Source: Inconstantimicrobium porci (GTDB lineage Bacteria; Bacillota; Clostridia; Clostridiales; Clostridiaceae). Taken from it: a stretch of DNA of 63,545 nucleotides. A model generated the notes under the pieces. It was given only the letters and a program-made list of their open reading frames with translations. It was not told the origin of the DNA and ran no database searches. Numbering within the stretch: position 1 is the stretch's first letter; each line of letters starts with the position of its first letter. Location of the stretch: positions 1 through 63,545 of the forward strand of contig NZ_VULX01000016.1 in NCBI RefSeq assembly GCF_009696465.1, given 5' to 3'. The translations under genes and the position numbers were made by a program. This document shows positions 1 to 6,214 of the stretch, one piece after another.

Positions 1-71
1 TAGTATATCCATTAATATTAGTATTATCCAAACGGACATAGATAATTCAGGAAAATTTGAGTGATAAAGAA

Positions 72-125
72 ATCTTGGCTCTGTAGAGCCTTGATATATA
101 AGGGCTAAGAATTATGCTTAACCCT
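72..125 (+). other. Two stem-loops upstream of the DUF350 gene
   Basis: Two short hairpins precede the first gene: GGCTC/GAGCC around a TGTA loop (77-90, extended by ATC/GAT at 72-95), and AGGGcTAAG/CTTAaCCCT (101-125). Neither is followed by a T run, so they are not intrinsic terminators as they stand. They may be a leader structure or the end of something outside the window. Nothing else is recognisable in positions 1-140. Confidence 0.35.
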
Positions 126-158
126 ATTTACTAAAATAATAAGGAGGGGGGATTTATT

Positions 159-362
159 ATGGACATATTGGGCAATTTAGGAATAAGTTTTTTATTTGGA
201 CTATTAGGAATAATTATAATGGTTATAGGCTATGTTATATTTGACAAAGTAATTCCTGCAGATTTTAATAAGGAATTAGAAAAGGGCAATACTGCAGTAG
301 CTATAGTTATTGCTGGAATGCTTATTGGTATAGCTTTAATAGTTTCAAAGGTTGTTGCTTAA
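159..362 (+). CDS. DUF350 family small membrane protein
   Basis: A 67-residue integral membrane protein with two hydrophobic helices (about residues 8-28 and 45-65) joined by a polar segment containing FDKVIPADFNKELEKGN, which is typical of DUF350 (YjfL-like) proteins. It carries one DUF350 repeat, whereas many family members have two or more, so it may oligomerise. The function of the family is not known. The start is fixed by an AGGAGGGGGG ribosome binding site at about 141-151. It is followed by its own spacer and then the SAM riboswitch promoter, so it is not part of the met operon. Confidence 0.8.
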   Translation: MDILGNLGISFLFGLLGIIIMVIGYVIFDKVIPADFNKELEKGNTAVAIVIAGMLIGIALIVSKVVA

Positions 363-431
363 GTATATATTGTTTGTTTATTAATAAAGTACACCAATAA
401 TAAATATACTGATAAGTAAAATTAAAAAAAC

Positions 432-460
432 TTGCAATATAGGAAAATATGCTATATAAT
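432..460 (+). promoter_or_regulatory. Sigma-A promoter of the met operon
   Basis: TTGCAA (432-437), a 17-base spacer and TATAAT (455-460) form a near-consensus housekeeping promoter. Transcription would start around 467, about 20 bases before the SAM riboswitch aptamer. Confidence 0.7.
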
Positions 461-486
461 TGATTTGTAATTAAATATCGAAATCG

Positions 487-606
487 TCTTATCACGAGCG
501 GTGGAGGGACTGGCCCTATGAAACCCGGCAACCGGTAAGTATTCCATTTAATATTTACAAAGGTGCCAAATCCTGCAGTTATGTCTAAAAATAACTGAGA
601 GATAAG
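487..606 (+). promoter_or_regulatory. SAM-I riboswitch (S-box)
   Basis: The stretch has the S-box signature: P1 5' strand CTTATCACGAG, then GGTGGAGGGACTGGCCC, ATGAAACCCGGCAACC, AAAGGTGCCAAATCCTGCAG, and the closing GAGAGATAAG. It sits between a sigma-A promoter and a terminator hairpin, ahead of the methionine transporter. In this family SAM binding stabilises the aptamer and allows the terminator to form, switching off methionine import when SAM is plentiful. Confidence 0.96.
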
Positions 607-630
607 GGAATAGCTTTAAGCGCATTTTAC

Positions 631-661
631 AGCGTCAGAGTTTATTCTCTGACGCTTTTTT
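631..661 (+). terminator. SAM riboswitch expression-platform terminator
   Basis: AGCGTCAGAG and CTCTGACGCT form a strong stem around a short TTTATT loop, followed by a run of T. It lies 25 bases after the riboswitch P1 and is the expected regulated terminator. Confidence 0.93.
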
Positions 662-669
662 GTATATGA

Positions 670-757
670 AAGTGCATTGTAGTTAAGTGCTCCTGATACG
701 ACTTTAAGTAATCTATAGTCATGAATTTCAGAGCTTCTGGCTGCAGTGCACTTTTTG
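670..757 (+). terminator. Second terminator-like long hairpin in the met leader
   Basis: AAGTGCA-TTGTAG (670-682) pairs along its whole length with CTGCAG-TGCACTT (741-753), allowing two G-T pairs, and TTTTTG follows. Inside the loop GACT/AGTC and CTGA/TCAG can also pair. This structure lies between the riboswitch terminator and metN and is not part of the S-box consensus. It could be a back-up terminator or a second control element; which of the two cannot be decided from sequence. Confidence 0.5.
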
Positions 758-819
758 TTGTTTATCAGATAGATGCATAGTTTCGTATATGGATTCTACA
801 GCTAAGAGGAGGGATGGTA

Positions 820-1806
820 ATGATAAAAATAAATGGCTTAAGCAAAAGTTATGAAAATAACATAGATGTTCTTAAGGATATATCCATAAATATAGATGAT
901 GGTGAGATTTATGGTATTATTGGGCATAGCGGTGCAGGAAAATCTACGCTTTTAAGATGTATAAATGGACTTGAGCAGTATAACAGTGGAAGTCTTACTG
1001 TAGACGGTCAGGAAGTCAGTGACTTAACAGGAAAAGAGCTGAGGGTTTTTAGAAAGAATTTAGGAATGATATTTCAGAGCTTTAATTTGTTAGAGAGAAA
1101 AACAGTGTATGAGAATGTAGCACTTCCACTTCAGGTATGGAGAGAAAAAGGAAATAGAAAAAAAGAAAAAGAGGAGATTAGTAAGAGGGTACATGAATTA
1201 TTAGAACTGGTAGGATTATCAGACAAGCTAAAGTCAAAGCCAAAGGAACTTAGTGGAGGACAGAAACAGAGAGTTGCTATAGCAAGAGCATTAGCACTGA
1301 ATCCCAAGATTCTTCTTTGTGATGAGGCAACATCAGCACTTGATCCTAAAACTACAAAAGATATATTAATGCTTTTATCTGATATAAACAAAAAATTGGG
1401 CATTACTATTGTTATAGTTACTCATCAGATGGAAGTTATAAAAGAGGTGTGTGAGAAAGTAGCACTTATTGATGGAGGAAAGATAATGGCGGAAGGATAT
1501 GCAAAAGACTTATTCCTAAATCCAAGTGTACCATTAAAGAAGTTCCTTGGTGATGAGGAAGAAGATGAAATACTTCCAAATGAAGGCGTTAATATAAAAA
1601 TATTCTTCAATGGTGGAGTCAGCAAGGATACGCTTATAACATCAATGGCTAGAGAGCTTAAAATAGACTTTTCTATAGTATGGGGGAAATTAGAGAAGTT
1701 CAGGGAAGATGTACTTGGAAGCCTTGTAATTAATCTTTCAGCAGATAATAAAGAAAAGGTCGAGAATTATTTGAGAGAGAAAAATATTACATGGGAGGTG
1801 CTTTAA
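820..1806 (+). CDS. metN: Methionine ABC transporter ATP-binding protein MetN
   Basis: ATPase subunit of the MetNIQ methionine importer. It has Walker A GHSGAGKST (about residue 35), the ABC signature LSGGQKQR, Walker B ILLCDEATSALD and the switch histidine in VTHQ. The C-terminal ~90 residues match the NIL domain, which in MetN binds methionine and gives transinhibition. The ATG at 820 is preferred to the in-frame ATG at 814 because AGGAGGG (807-813) would leave no spacing for the earlier one. It is first in a three-gene operon controlled by the SAM riboswitch and is followed closely by metI. Confidence 0.95.
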   Translation: MIKINGLSKSYENNIDVLKDISINIDDGEIYGIIGHSGAGKSTLLRCINGLEQYNSGSLTVDGQEVSDLTGKELRVFRKNLGMIFQSFNLLERKTVYENVALPLQVWREKGNRKKEKEEISKRVHELLELVGLSDKLKSKPKELSGGQKQRVAIARALALNPKILLCDEATSALDPKTTKDILMLLSDINKKLGITIVIVTHQMEVIKEVCEKVALIDGGKIMAEGYAKDLFLNPSVPLKKFLGDEEEDEILPNEGVNIKIFFNGGVSKDTLITSMARELKIDFSIVWGKLEKFREDVLGSLVINLSADNKEKVENYLREKNITWEVL

Positions 1807-1809
1807 CAT

Positions 1810-2460
1810 ATGTCAGCGGATACATTAGAAATGCTTGGACAAGCTTTGCTTGAGACAGTATATATGGTTGGTTTGTCAGCTGTTTTTTCTGTAATTATAG
1901 GTTCAATATTTGCAATTATTATGATTGTTACAGCACCTGATGGACTGCATCCAGTCAAATGGCTGTATAAGGTACTTGATGTTGTAGTCAATATACTGAG
2001 GTCTTTCCCATTTGTAATATTAATAGTTGTACTTGTTCCAGTAACAAGACTGATTGTTGGAACATCTATAGGAACAGATGGATCTATAGTGCCATTAACT
2101 GTTGCAGCAGCGCCTTTCGTAACAAAGGTAATTGAAGGAGCACTTAGGGAAGTGGATCCTGGTGTAATTGAAGCTGCAAAGTCATTTGGGGCAAATAATG
2201 TACAGATAATTATCAGGGTTATGGTAAAAGAAGCAATGCCGTCTATAATGAGCGGTATAGTACTGACAATCATCAATCTTGTTGGTTATTCAGCAATGGC
2301 CGGTGCAGTTGGGGGCGGCGGTCTTGGACAGTTAGCAATAAATTATGGATACCAGAGATTCCAGACAGATATAACTGTCTATACAGTAATAATACTTATA
2401 ATTCTTGTTCAGCTTGTACAAGGATGTGGAGATTTAACTTACAAAAAATTATCAAAGTAA
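1810..2460 (+). CDS. metI: Methionine ABC transporter permease MetI
   Basis: A 216-residue inner-membrane permease with about five transmembrane helices and the binding-protein-dependent transport signature EAAKSFGANNVQIIIRV, which docks onto MetN. Length and the motif AMAGAVGGGGLG near the C-terminus are typical of MetI. The gene begins 3 bases after metN, and its ribosome binding site (GGAGGTG) lies within the end of metN, which suggests coupled translation. Confidence 0.95.
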   Translation: MSADTLEMLGQALLETVYMVGLSAVFSVIIGSIFAIIMIVTAPDGLHPVKWLYKVLDVVVNILRSFPFVILIVVLVPVTRLIVGTSIGTDGSIVPLTVAAAPFVTKVIEGALREVDPGVIEAAKSFGANNVQIIIRVMVKEAMPSIMSGIVLTIINLVGYSAMAGAVGGGGLGQLAINYGYQRFQTDITVYTVIILIILVQLVQGCGDLTYKKLSK

Positions 2461-2485
2461 TAAGAATAAATGGGGGTTTTTAAAT

Positions 2486-3283
2486 ATGAAGAAATTTAAA
2501 TTATTATCAATAGCATTAGCAGGAATATTAGCAGTAGGTATAGCAGGATGCGGCAAGAAGACTGCAAGCGACAGCAAGACAATAGTGATAGGTGTATCAC
2601 CAAGTCCACATAAGCAGATAATGGAGGTTGCAAAGCCTATTCTTGAGAAAGAAGGATATAAGGTAGAAATAAAGGAATTCAATGATTATGTTCAGCCTAA
2701 CATGGCATTAAACAATGGGGAGCTTGATGCTAACTTCTTTCAGCATATACCATATTTAAATCAGATGGTTAAAGAAAAGAATTTGGACATTACAGCTACT
2801 GTTAAGGTTCATATTGAGCCAATGGCTTTATATTCAAAGAAGATAAAGAAAGTGGAAGATTTGAAGAATGGCGCAACAATAGCAATTCCTAATGATGCAA
2901 CAAACGAAGCAAGAGCACTTCAGGTTTTAGCTAAAAATAACATCATCAAGATAAAAGATGGTGAACTTGTTACAGATAAGGATATCACAAGCAATCCTAA
3001 GAACTTGAAGTTTAAGCCGGTTGAAGCAGCTCAGGTTCCAAGATCACTTGAAGATGTTGATGCAGCTGTTATTAATGGTAACTATGCAATAGATGCAGGA
3101 TTCAATCCACTTACAGATGGGTTAGTAGTAGAGGAATCAAGTTCTCCTTATGCTAACGTAGTTGCAGTCAGAACTAAGGATAAGGATACTGAAAAGATTA
3201 AGGCTTTAGATAAGGCACTTACTTCAGATGAAGTAAAGAAGTTCATTGAAAAGCAGAACGGAAAATACGTGCCAGCATTCTAA
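2486..3283 (+). CDS. metQ: Methionine-binding lipoprotein MetQ
   Basis: Substrate-binding component of the importer, 265 residues. A lipoprotein signal peptide ends at the lipobox VGIAGC (Cys22), so the mature protein is anchored to the outer face of the membrane. The NLPA-family core is visible in VIGVSPSPHKQIMEVAKPILEKEG-like and NDYVQPNMALNNGELDANFFQH segments. It is the last gene of the met operon and is followed by a terminator. The specificity for methionine (L or D) rests on the family and on the SAM riboswitch, not on residues checked here. Confidence 0.93.
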   Translation: MKKFKLLSIALAGILAVGIAGCGKKTASDSKTIVIGVSPSPHKQIMEVAKPILEKEGYKVEIKEFNDYVQPNMALNNGELDANFFQHIPYLNQMVKEKNLDITATVKVHIEPMALYSKKIKKVEDLKNGATIAIPNDATNEARALQVLAKNNIIKIKDGELVTDKDITSNPKNLKFKPVEAAQVPRSLEDVDAAVINGNYAIDAGFNPLTDGLVVEESSSPYANVVAVRTKDKDTEKIKALDKALTSDEVKKFIEKQNGKYVPAF

Positions 3284-3321
3284 GATATAGCCTTAAGTGA
3301 ATAATCGATTAATATAATTAG

Positions 3322-3408
3322 CTTGATAAATGAGACTCATAAGAAAATGATCATCGATCCATGATAAATAATGATTTTTTATGAAGAACTCGTTTATCAA
3401 GTTTTTTT
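3322..3408 (+). terminator. Terminator of the met operon
   Basis: CTTGATAAATGAG (3322-3334) pairs with CTCGTTTATCAAG (3389-3401), with inner pairing of ATGATC/GATCCAT-type segments, and seven T follow. It closes metNIQ. Confidence 0.85.
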
Positions 3409-3520
3409 GTTGTTTAAATATTTAATAGTAATAAAAAATTTCTGTGTATAAAACATTGGAAATAAAGGACTACTTGTTTGGGAAAAGATTGATGAGATGT
3501 AATTTTGTTCTTGGACCATT

Positions 3521-3603
3521 AAGGGGGCTGAAGGCATGTGAAGAAACGACTTGGAGTGGAGTCGACTGAGGCTTCGGAATATGTCTTTTACGCCCTTTTT
3601 TAT
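3521..3603 (+). ncRNA. Orphan hairpin RNA candidate A with its own terminator
   Basis: There is no ORF between the met terminator and 3694, yet another folded, terminator-ended element is present. P1 is AAGGGGGC/GCCCTTTT with two G-T pairs, P2 is CTGAAG (3528-3533)/CTTCGG (3572-3577), and P3 is CGACT (3547-3551)/AGTCG (3560-3564). GGCATGT (3533-3539) could also pair with ATATGTC (about 3580-3586) as a pseudoknot. It may be a leader for the RDD gene or a small RNA. It shares AAACGACTTGGA with a similar orphan element at 43624-43700. No known family was recognised. Confidence 0.4.
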
Positions 3604-3693
3604 TTACAGAAAAGTTGAAGTGTAGTATATTAAGTAGATGGGAAAAGAATTACTTTATAAATAATTATCTTTATAAAGGAGGATATATTACAG

Positions 3694-4134
3694 ATGTTAG
3701 AAAACGGTGAAAAAAACGAAGAAACAGAATTATCGCAGGATGCAGTCGAAAATGAAGAAACAGTATCTGTAGATGAAAGTAAAGATCAGAATGAGACTTT
3801 ACCTAACAAAGAAGAAATAGAAAGTTCTTCAGATGCAGAAGAACTTACAGAAGAACCTATAAAGGAACTAGTTAAAAATACAGAAGTTAAGTCTGGATTT
3901 GTAGCAAGATTTACAGCAAATCTTGTAGATCAGGTTTTAATTTTAGCTTTAACTTTAGCAGTATTTTTTGCAGTAAAGGGAATATTATATTTATGTGGTC
4001 TAGAAATTGCTAAAGGATATGAAGCACAAATGGCATTAATAGAATATGTAGTTCTTAATTTACTATATGTTCCTATAACAGAAACAACTAAACTAAAGAA
4101 GACATTAGGAAAAGAACTATTAAAAGTTAAATAA
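3694..4134 (+). CDS. RDD-family membrane protein with acidic N-terminal tail
   Basis: A 146-residue protein. The first ~65 residues are very acidic (Glu/Asp/Ser-rich, probably disordered and cytoplasmic). They are followed by RFTANLVDQVLI, the arginine-aspartate signature of the RDD family, and two hydrophobic helices (about 77-97 and 113-130). RDD proteins are usually somewhat longer, so this is a short form. Its function is unknown. It stands alone 32 bases upstream of rlmD and probably shares a transcript with it. A GGAGG site lies about 11 bases before the ATG. Confidence 0.75.
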   Translation: MLENGEKNEETELSQDAVENEETVSVDESKDQNETLPNKEEIESSSDAEELTEEPIKELVKNTEVKSGFVARFTANLVDQVLILALTLAVFFAVKGILYLCGLEIAKGYEAQMALIEYVVLNLLYVPITETTKLKKTLGKELLKVK

Positions 4135-4166
4135 TTTAATAATTCAGAGTAATAAGGAGATAATTA

Positions 4167-5531
4167 ATGAAAAAAGGAAATGAGATAGAGATACTAATCG
4201 AAGATATGGAGTTCCCATCTAAGGGAATAGCTCATTATGAAGACAGAAAGGTTTATGCAAAAAACTGTTTTCCTGGACAAAAGGTATTTGGAAGGGTAAC
4301 TAAGAAGAAACAGGATTATGCTGAAATAAAGCCTTTAGAAATAAGGGAAAGAGCATCTTATGAAATAGAACAGAAATGTCCTCATTTTGGAATCTGTGGA
4401 GGATGTTCTTCTCAGACTGTACCATATGAAAAACAGCTTTCATTTAAAGAAGAACAGGTAAAGAAATTGTTTGCTGAAGCTGGTATTGAAATGGGAGAGT
4501 ATAAAGGAATACTTCATAGCCCAATAACATGGGAATATAGAAACAAGATGGAGTTTACTTTTGGTGATGAAGAAAAGGGTGGAGAATTAACTCTTGGAAT
4601 GCACATGAAAGGTAAATCATTTGGAATTATTAATGTAGATCAATGCTGTCTTGTTGACGAAGATTTTAGAAAGATTTTATCTTTAACTGTAGAGTACTTT
4701 AGACAGAAACAACTTCCTTATTACAGACTGATGTCAAGACAGGGATATTTAAGAAACCTTATTGTAAGGAAAGGTAAGAATACAAATGAAATTCTTGTTA
4801 ATCTTGTAACAACAACTCAAATGGATTTTGATCTTACTGAATGGATTGATCTTATTAAAGGTCAGACTTATATGGGGAAACTTGTAACTATAATTCATAC
4901 AGAAAATAATTCTTTCTCTGATGCAGTTGTGCCAGAAAAGGTTAATATTTTGTTTGGATGCGGATATATAATGGAAGAAATCTTAGGGCTTAAGTTTAAG
5001 ATATCACCATTCTCATTCTTCCAGACAAATTCATTAGGAGCAGAAGTATTATATGGAACTGTACGTGATTTAATGGGAGATGCTTCAAATAAGATAGTCT
5101 TTGACTTATATTGTGGAACAGGAACAATCGGTCAGATTGCGGCAGGCAAAGCAGAAAAGGTTATTGGTATTGAACTTATAGAAGAAGCTGTTGAAGCAGC
5201 AAATGAAAATGCATCTTTGAATGCACTTAAAAACTGCACTTTCATAGCTGGTGACGTTGCTAAAACTGTAAATTCATTAAAGGATAAACCTGATATAATA
5301 ATTTTAGATCCACCAAGAAGTGGAGTTATGCCTAAAGCGATGGAACATGTAATAAACTTCAAAGCAAAAGATATTATATATGTTTCATGCAATCCTAAAA
5401 CTCTAGTATCAGATCTAGGAAAGCTAAAGTATGCAGGCTATAAAATAGAGGAAACTATATTAGTAGATATGTTCCCTAATACACCTCACGTCGAAACTGT
5501 TGTTAAACTAACAAAAACCGCAGGTTTTTAG
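4167..5531 (+). CDS. rlmD: 23S rRNA (uracil-C5)-methyltransferase, RlmD/RumA type
   Basis: A 454-residue SAM-dependent RNA methyltransferase. Its layout is an N-terminal TRAM (OB-fold) domain at about residues 1-60, an iron-sulfur cysteine cluster [13 protein letters not shown] near residue 72, the SAM motif [11 protein letters not shown], the motif IILDPPRSG, and the catalytic cysteine in YVSCNPKTL. These features place it in the RumA/TrmA group. The exact uridine modified (U1939 or U747 in E. coli numbering) cannot be told from sequence alone, since Firmicutes homologues vary. An intrinsic terminator overlaps the stop codon. Confidence 0.9.
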   Translation: MKKGNEIEILIEDMEFPSKGIAHYEDRKVYAKNCFPGQKVFGRVTKKKQDYAEIKPLEIRERASYEIEQKCPHFGICGGCSSQTVPYEKQLSFKEEQVKKLFAEAGIEMGEYKGILHSPITWEYRNKMEFTFGDEEKGGELTLGMHMKGKSFGIINVDQCCLVDEDFRKILSLTVEYFRQKQLPYYRLMSRQGYLRNLIVRKGKNTNEILVNLVTTTQMDFDLTEWIDLIKGQTYMGKLVTIIHTENNSFSDAVVPEKVNILFGCGYIMEEILGLKFKISPFSFFQTNSLGAEVLYGTVRDLMGDASNKIVFDLYCGTGTIGQIAAGKAEKVIGIELIEEAVEAANENASLNALKNCTFIAGDVAKTVNSLKDKPDIIILDPPRSGVMPKAMEHVINFKAKDIIYVSCNPKTLVSDLGKLKYAGYKIEETILVDMFPNTPHVETVVKLTKTAGF

Positions 5532-5541
5532 TTAGTTTTCT
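5506..5541 (+). terminator. Hairpin overlapping the rlmD stop codon
   Basis: AACTAACAAAAACC (5506-5519) pairs almost perfectly with GGTTTTTaGTTAGTT (5523-5537), followed by TTCT. The rlmD stop codon lies inside the 3' arm. The T run is short, so termination may be partial and let transcription pass into the downstream RNA candidate. Confidence 0.6.
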
Positions 5542-5744
5542 ACAACAGTTCGCGCAAGGAATGCCCAAGAGGTATTGAACACTTAATGAAATCGAACTAA
5601 GTGAAGATTGAATTTAGTGAGAAAGCCGTTACTCCGAAGCTTGTCTGAGGAGTAACTTCATAATTAAGTGAAAGCTGATTGGATGCAGCCTACTGCTCGA
5701 AACAACTTGAGTAAAAGAAGATATAAAGAATAAATCTTTTAGAG
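5542..5744 (+). ncRNA. Structured non-coding RNA candidate, family unassigned
   Basis: About 200 bases without an ORF fold into a clear multibranch structure. The outer stem is CACTTAAT (5580-5587)/ATTAAGTG (5663-5670). It encloses a hairpin ACTAA (5596-5600)/TTAGT (5614-5618) and a perfect 8-bp hairpin GTTACTCC (5628-5635)/GGAGTAAC (5649-5656). Flanks include GCAG/CTGC and CTC..GAG pairings, and an intrinsic terminator follows at 5745-5784. The size and layout recall stand-alone clostridial RNAs such as the raiA motif, but I could not confirm membership and no raiA gene is in the window. Confidence 0.5.
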
Positions 5745-5784
5745 ATACAGATTGAATAAATTTCAGTCTGTATTTTTTCTTTAG
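5745..5784 (+). terminator. Terminator after the RNA candidate
   Basis: ATACAGA-TTGAA and TTTCAG-TCTGTAT form a stem around a small AT loop, followed by TTTTTTCTTT. There is no protein gene immediately upstream, so it most plausibly ends the structured RNA. Confidence 0.8.
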
Positions 5785-5787
5785 ATA

Positions 5788-5814
5788 AGTTTTTTACAAC
5801 TTTCCATGCAAGGG
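5788..5814 (+). repeat. Degenerate second copy of the RNA candidate's 5' end
   Basis: These 27 bases match 5534-5560 at 20 of 27 positions, keeping AGTTTT-TACAAC and GCAAGG. The rest of the RNA is not repeated. It looks like the stub of a tandem duplication, placed directly after the first copy's terminator. The remainder of 5815-6070 is AT-rich with no recognisable element other than a tiny minus-strand ORF. Confidence 0.4.
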
Positions 5815-5815
5815 T

Positions 5816-5905
5816 TCACTTTATAACAAATTCAGTGCTTAAACAAGTTTCAAATGTCTGGTTATAATCATTTATAGCATCAAGATAAGTTATAAGCTCA
5901 TTCAT
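5816..5905 (-). CDS. Possible 29-residue peptide (very uncertain)
   Basis: On the minus strand an ATG at 5905 opens a 29-codon frame beginning MNELITYLDAINDYNQ and ending before a TGA at 5816-5818. The composition is protein-like rather than random poly-Lys/Asn. Only a weak AGAG precedes it and no promoter is evident. It could be a leftover fragment of a lost gene or chance. No family was recognised. Confidence 0.2.
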   Translation of the reverse strand: MNELITYLDAINDYNQTFETCLSTEFVIK

Positions 5906-6072
5906 GTTAATATCTCTTTAGTTTGTAGTTTATTACAATATATCATGTGTTCTATTTTTTGCAATATTTTTGCTTTTGAAAAGCAGATTGAGCATACCTG
6001 AGTCTGTTTTTAATGTCTAGTGCATTGTAAAAAGTAAAATTTTAATAATGTAAAACGTTGAAAGCAAAGAAT

Positions 6073-6101
6073 TTACAGATTGATACAAAAAATGATATAA
6101 T
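6073..6101 (+). promoter_or_regulatory. Promoter of the EF-G/TetM-like gene
   Basis: TTACAG (6073-6078), a 17-base spacer and TATAAT (6096-6101) form a plausible sigma-A promoter. The -10 box lies inside the direct repeat that recurs downstream of the gene at 8199-8235. The leader to the start codon is about 105 bases with no obvious attenuator peptide. Confidence 0.6.
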
Positions 6102-6123
6102 GCAAATTCATCTTTAGTAATTC
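6088..6123 (+). repeat. Left copy of the direct repeat flanking the EF-G-like gene
   Basis: The segment AAAAATGaTATAATGCAA...TTTAGTAATTC occurs here and again at 8199-8235, with three substitutions and one single-base gap over 37 positions. It contains a -10 box in both copies. Confidence 0.7.
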
Positions 6124-6214
6124 AAGAGATGCGAATAAGAAACATATAGATTATAATTAAAGTAATAAAATAGAATTTAATTAATTAAGATATAGAGAAA
6201 TAAAGGTGGATAAT

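Noticed and set aside
322-531. Minus-strand frame of 69 codons over the SAM riboswitch promoter
   Set aside because: It runs through the promoter and the 5' half of the riboswitch and has no translation signals.
1803-2276. Minus-strand frame of 157 codons opposite metI
   Set aside because: Low-complexity Ile/Thr/Ser composition, no ribosome binding site, and it is fully antisense to a clear permease gene.
3521-3603. Cyclic di-GMP, guanidine, ZTP or Mn riboswitch identity for element A
   Set aside because: None of the conserved core sequences I know for these classes is present; left as unassigned.
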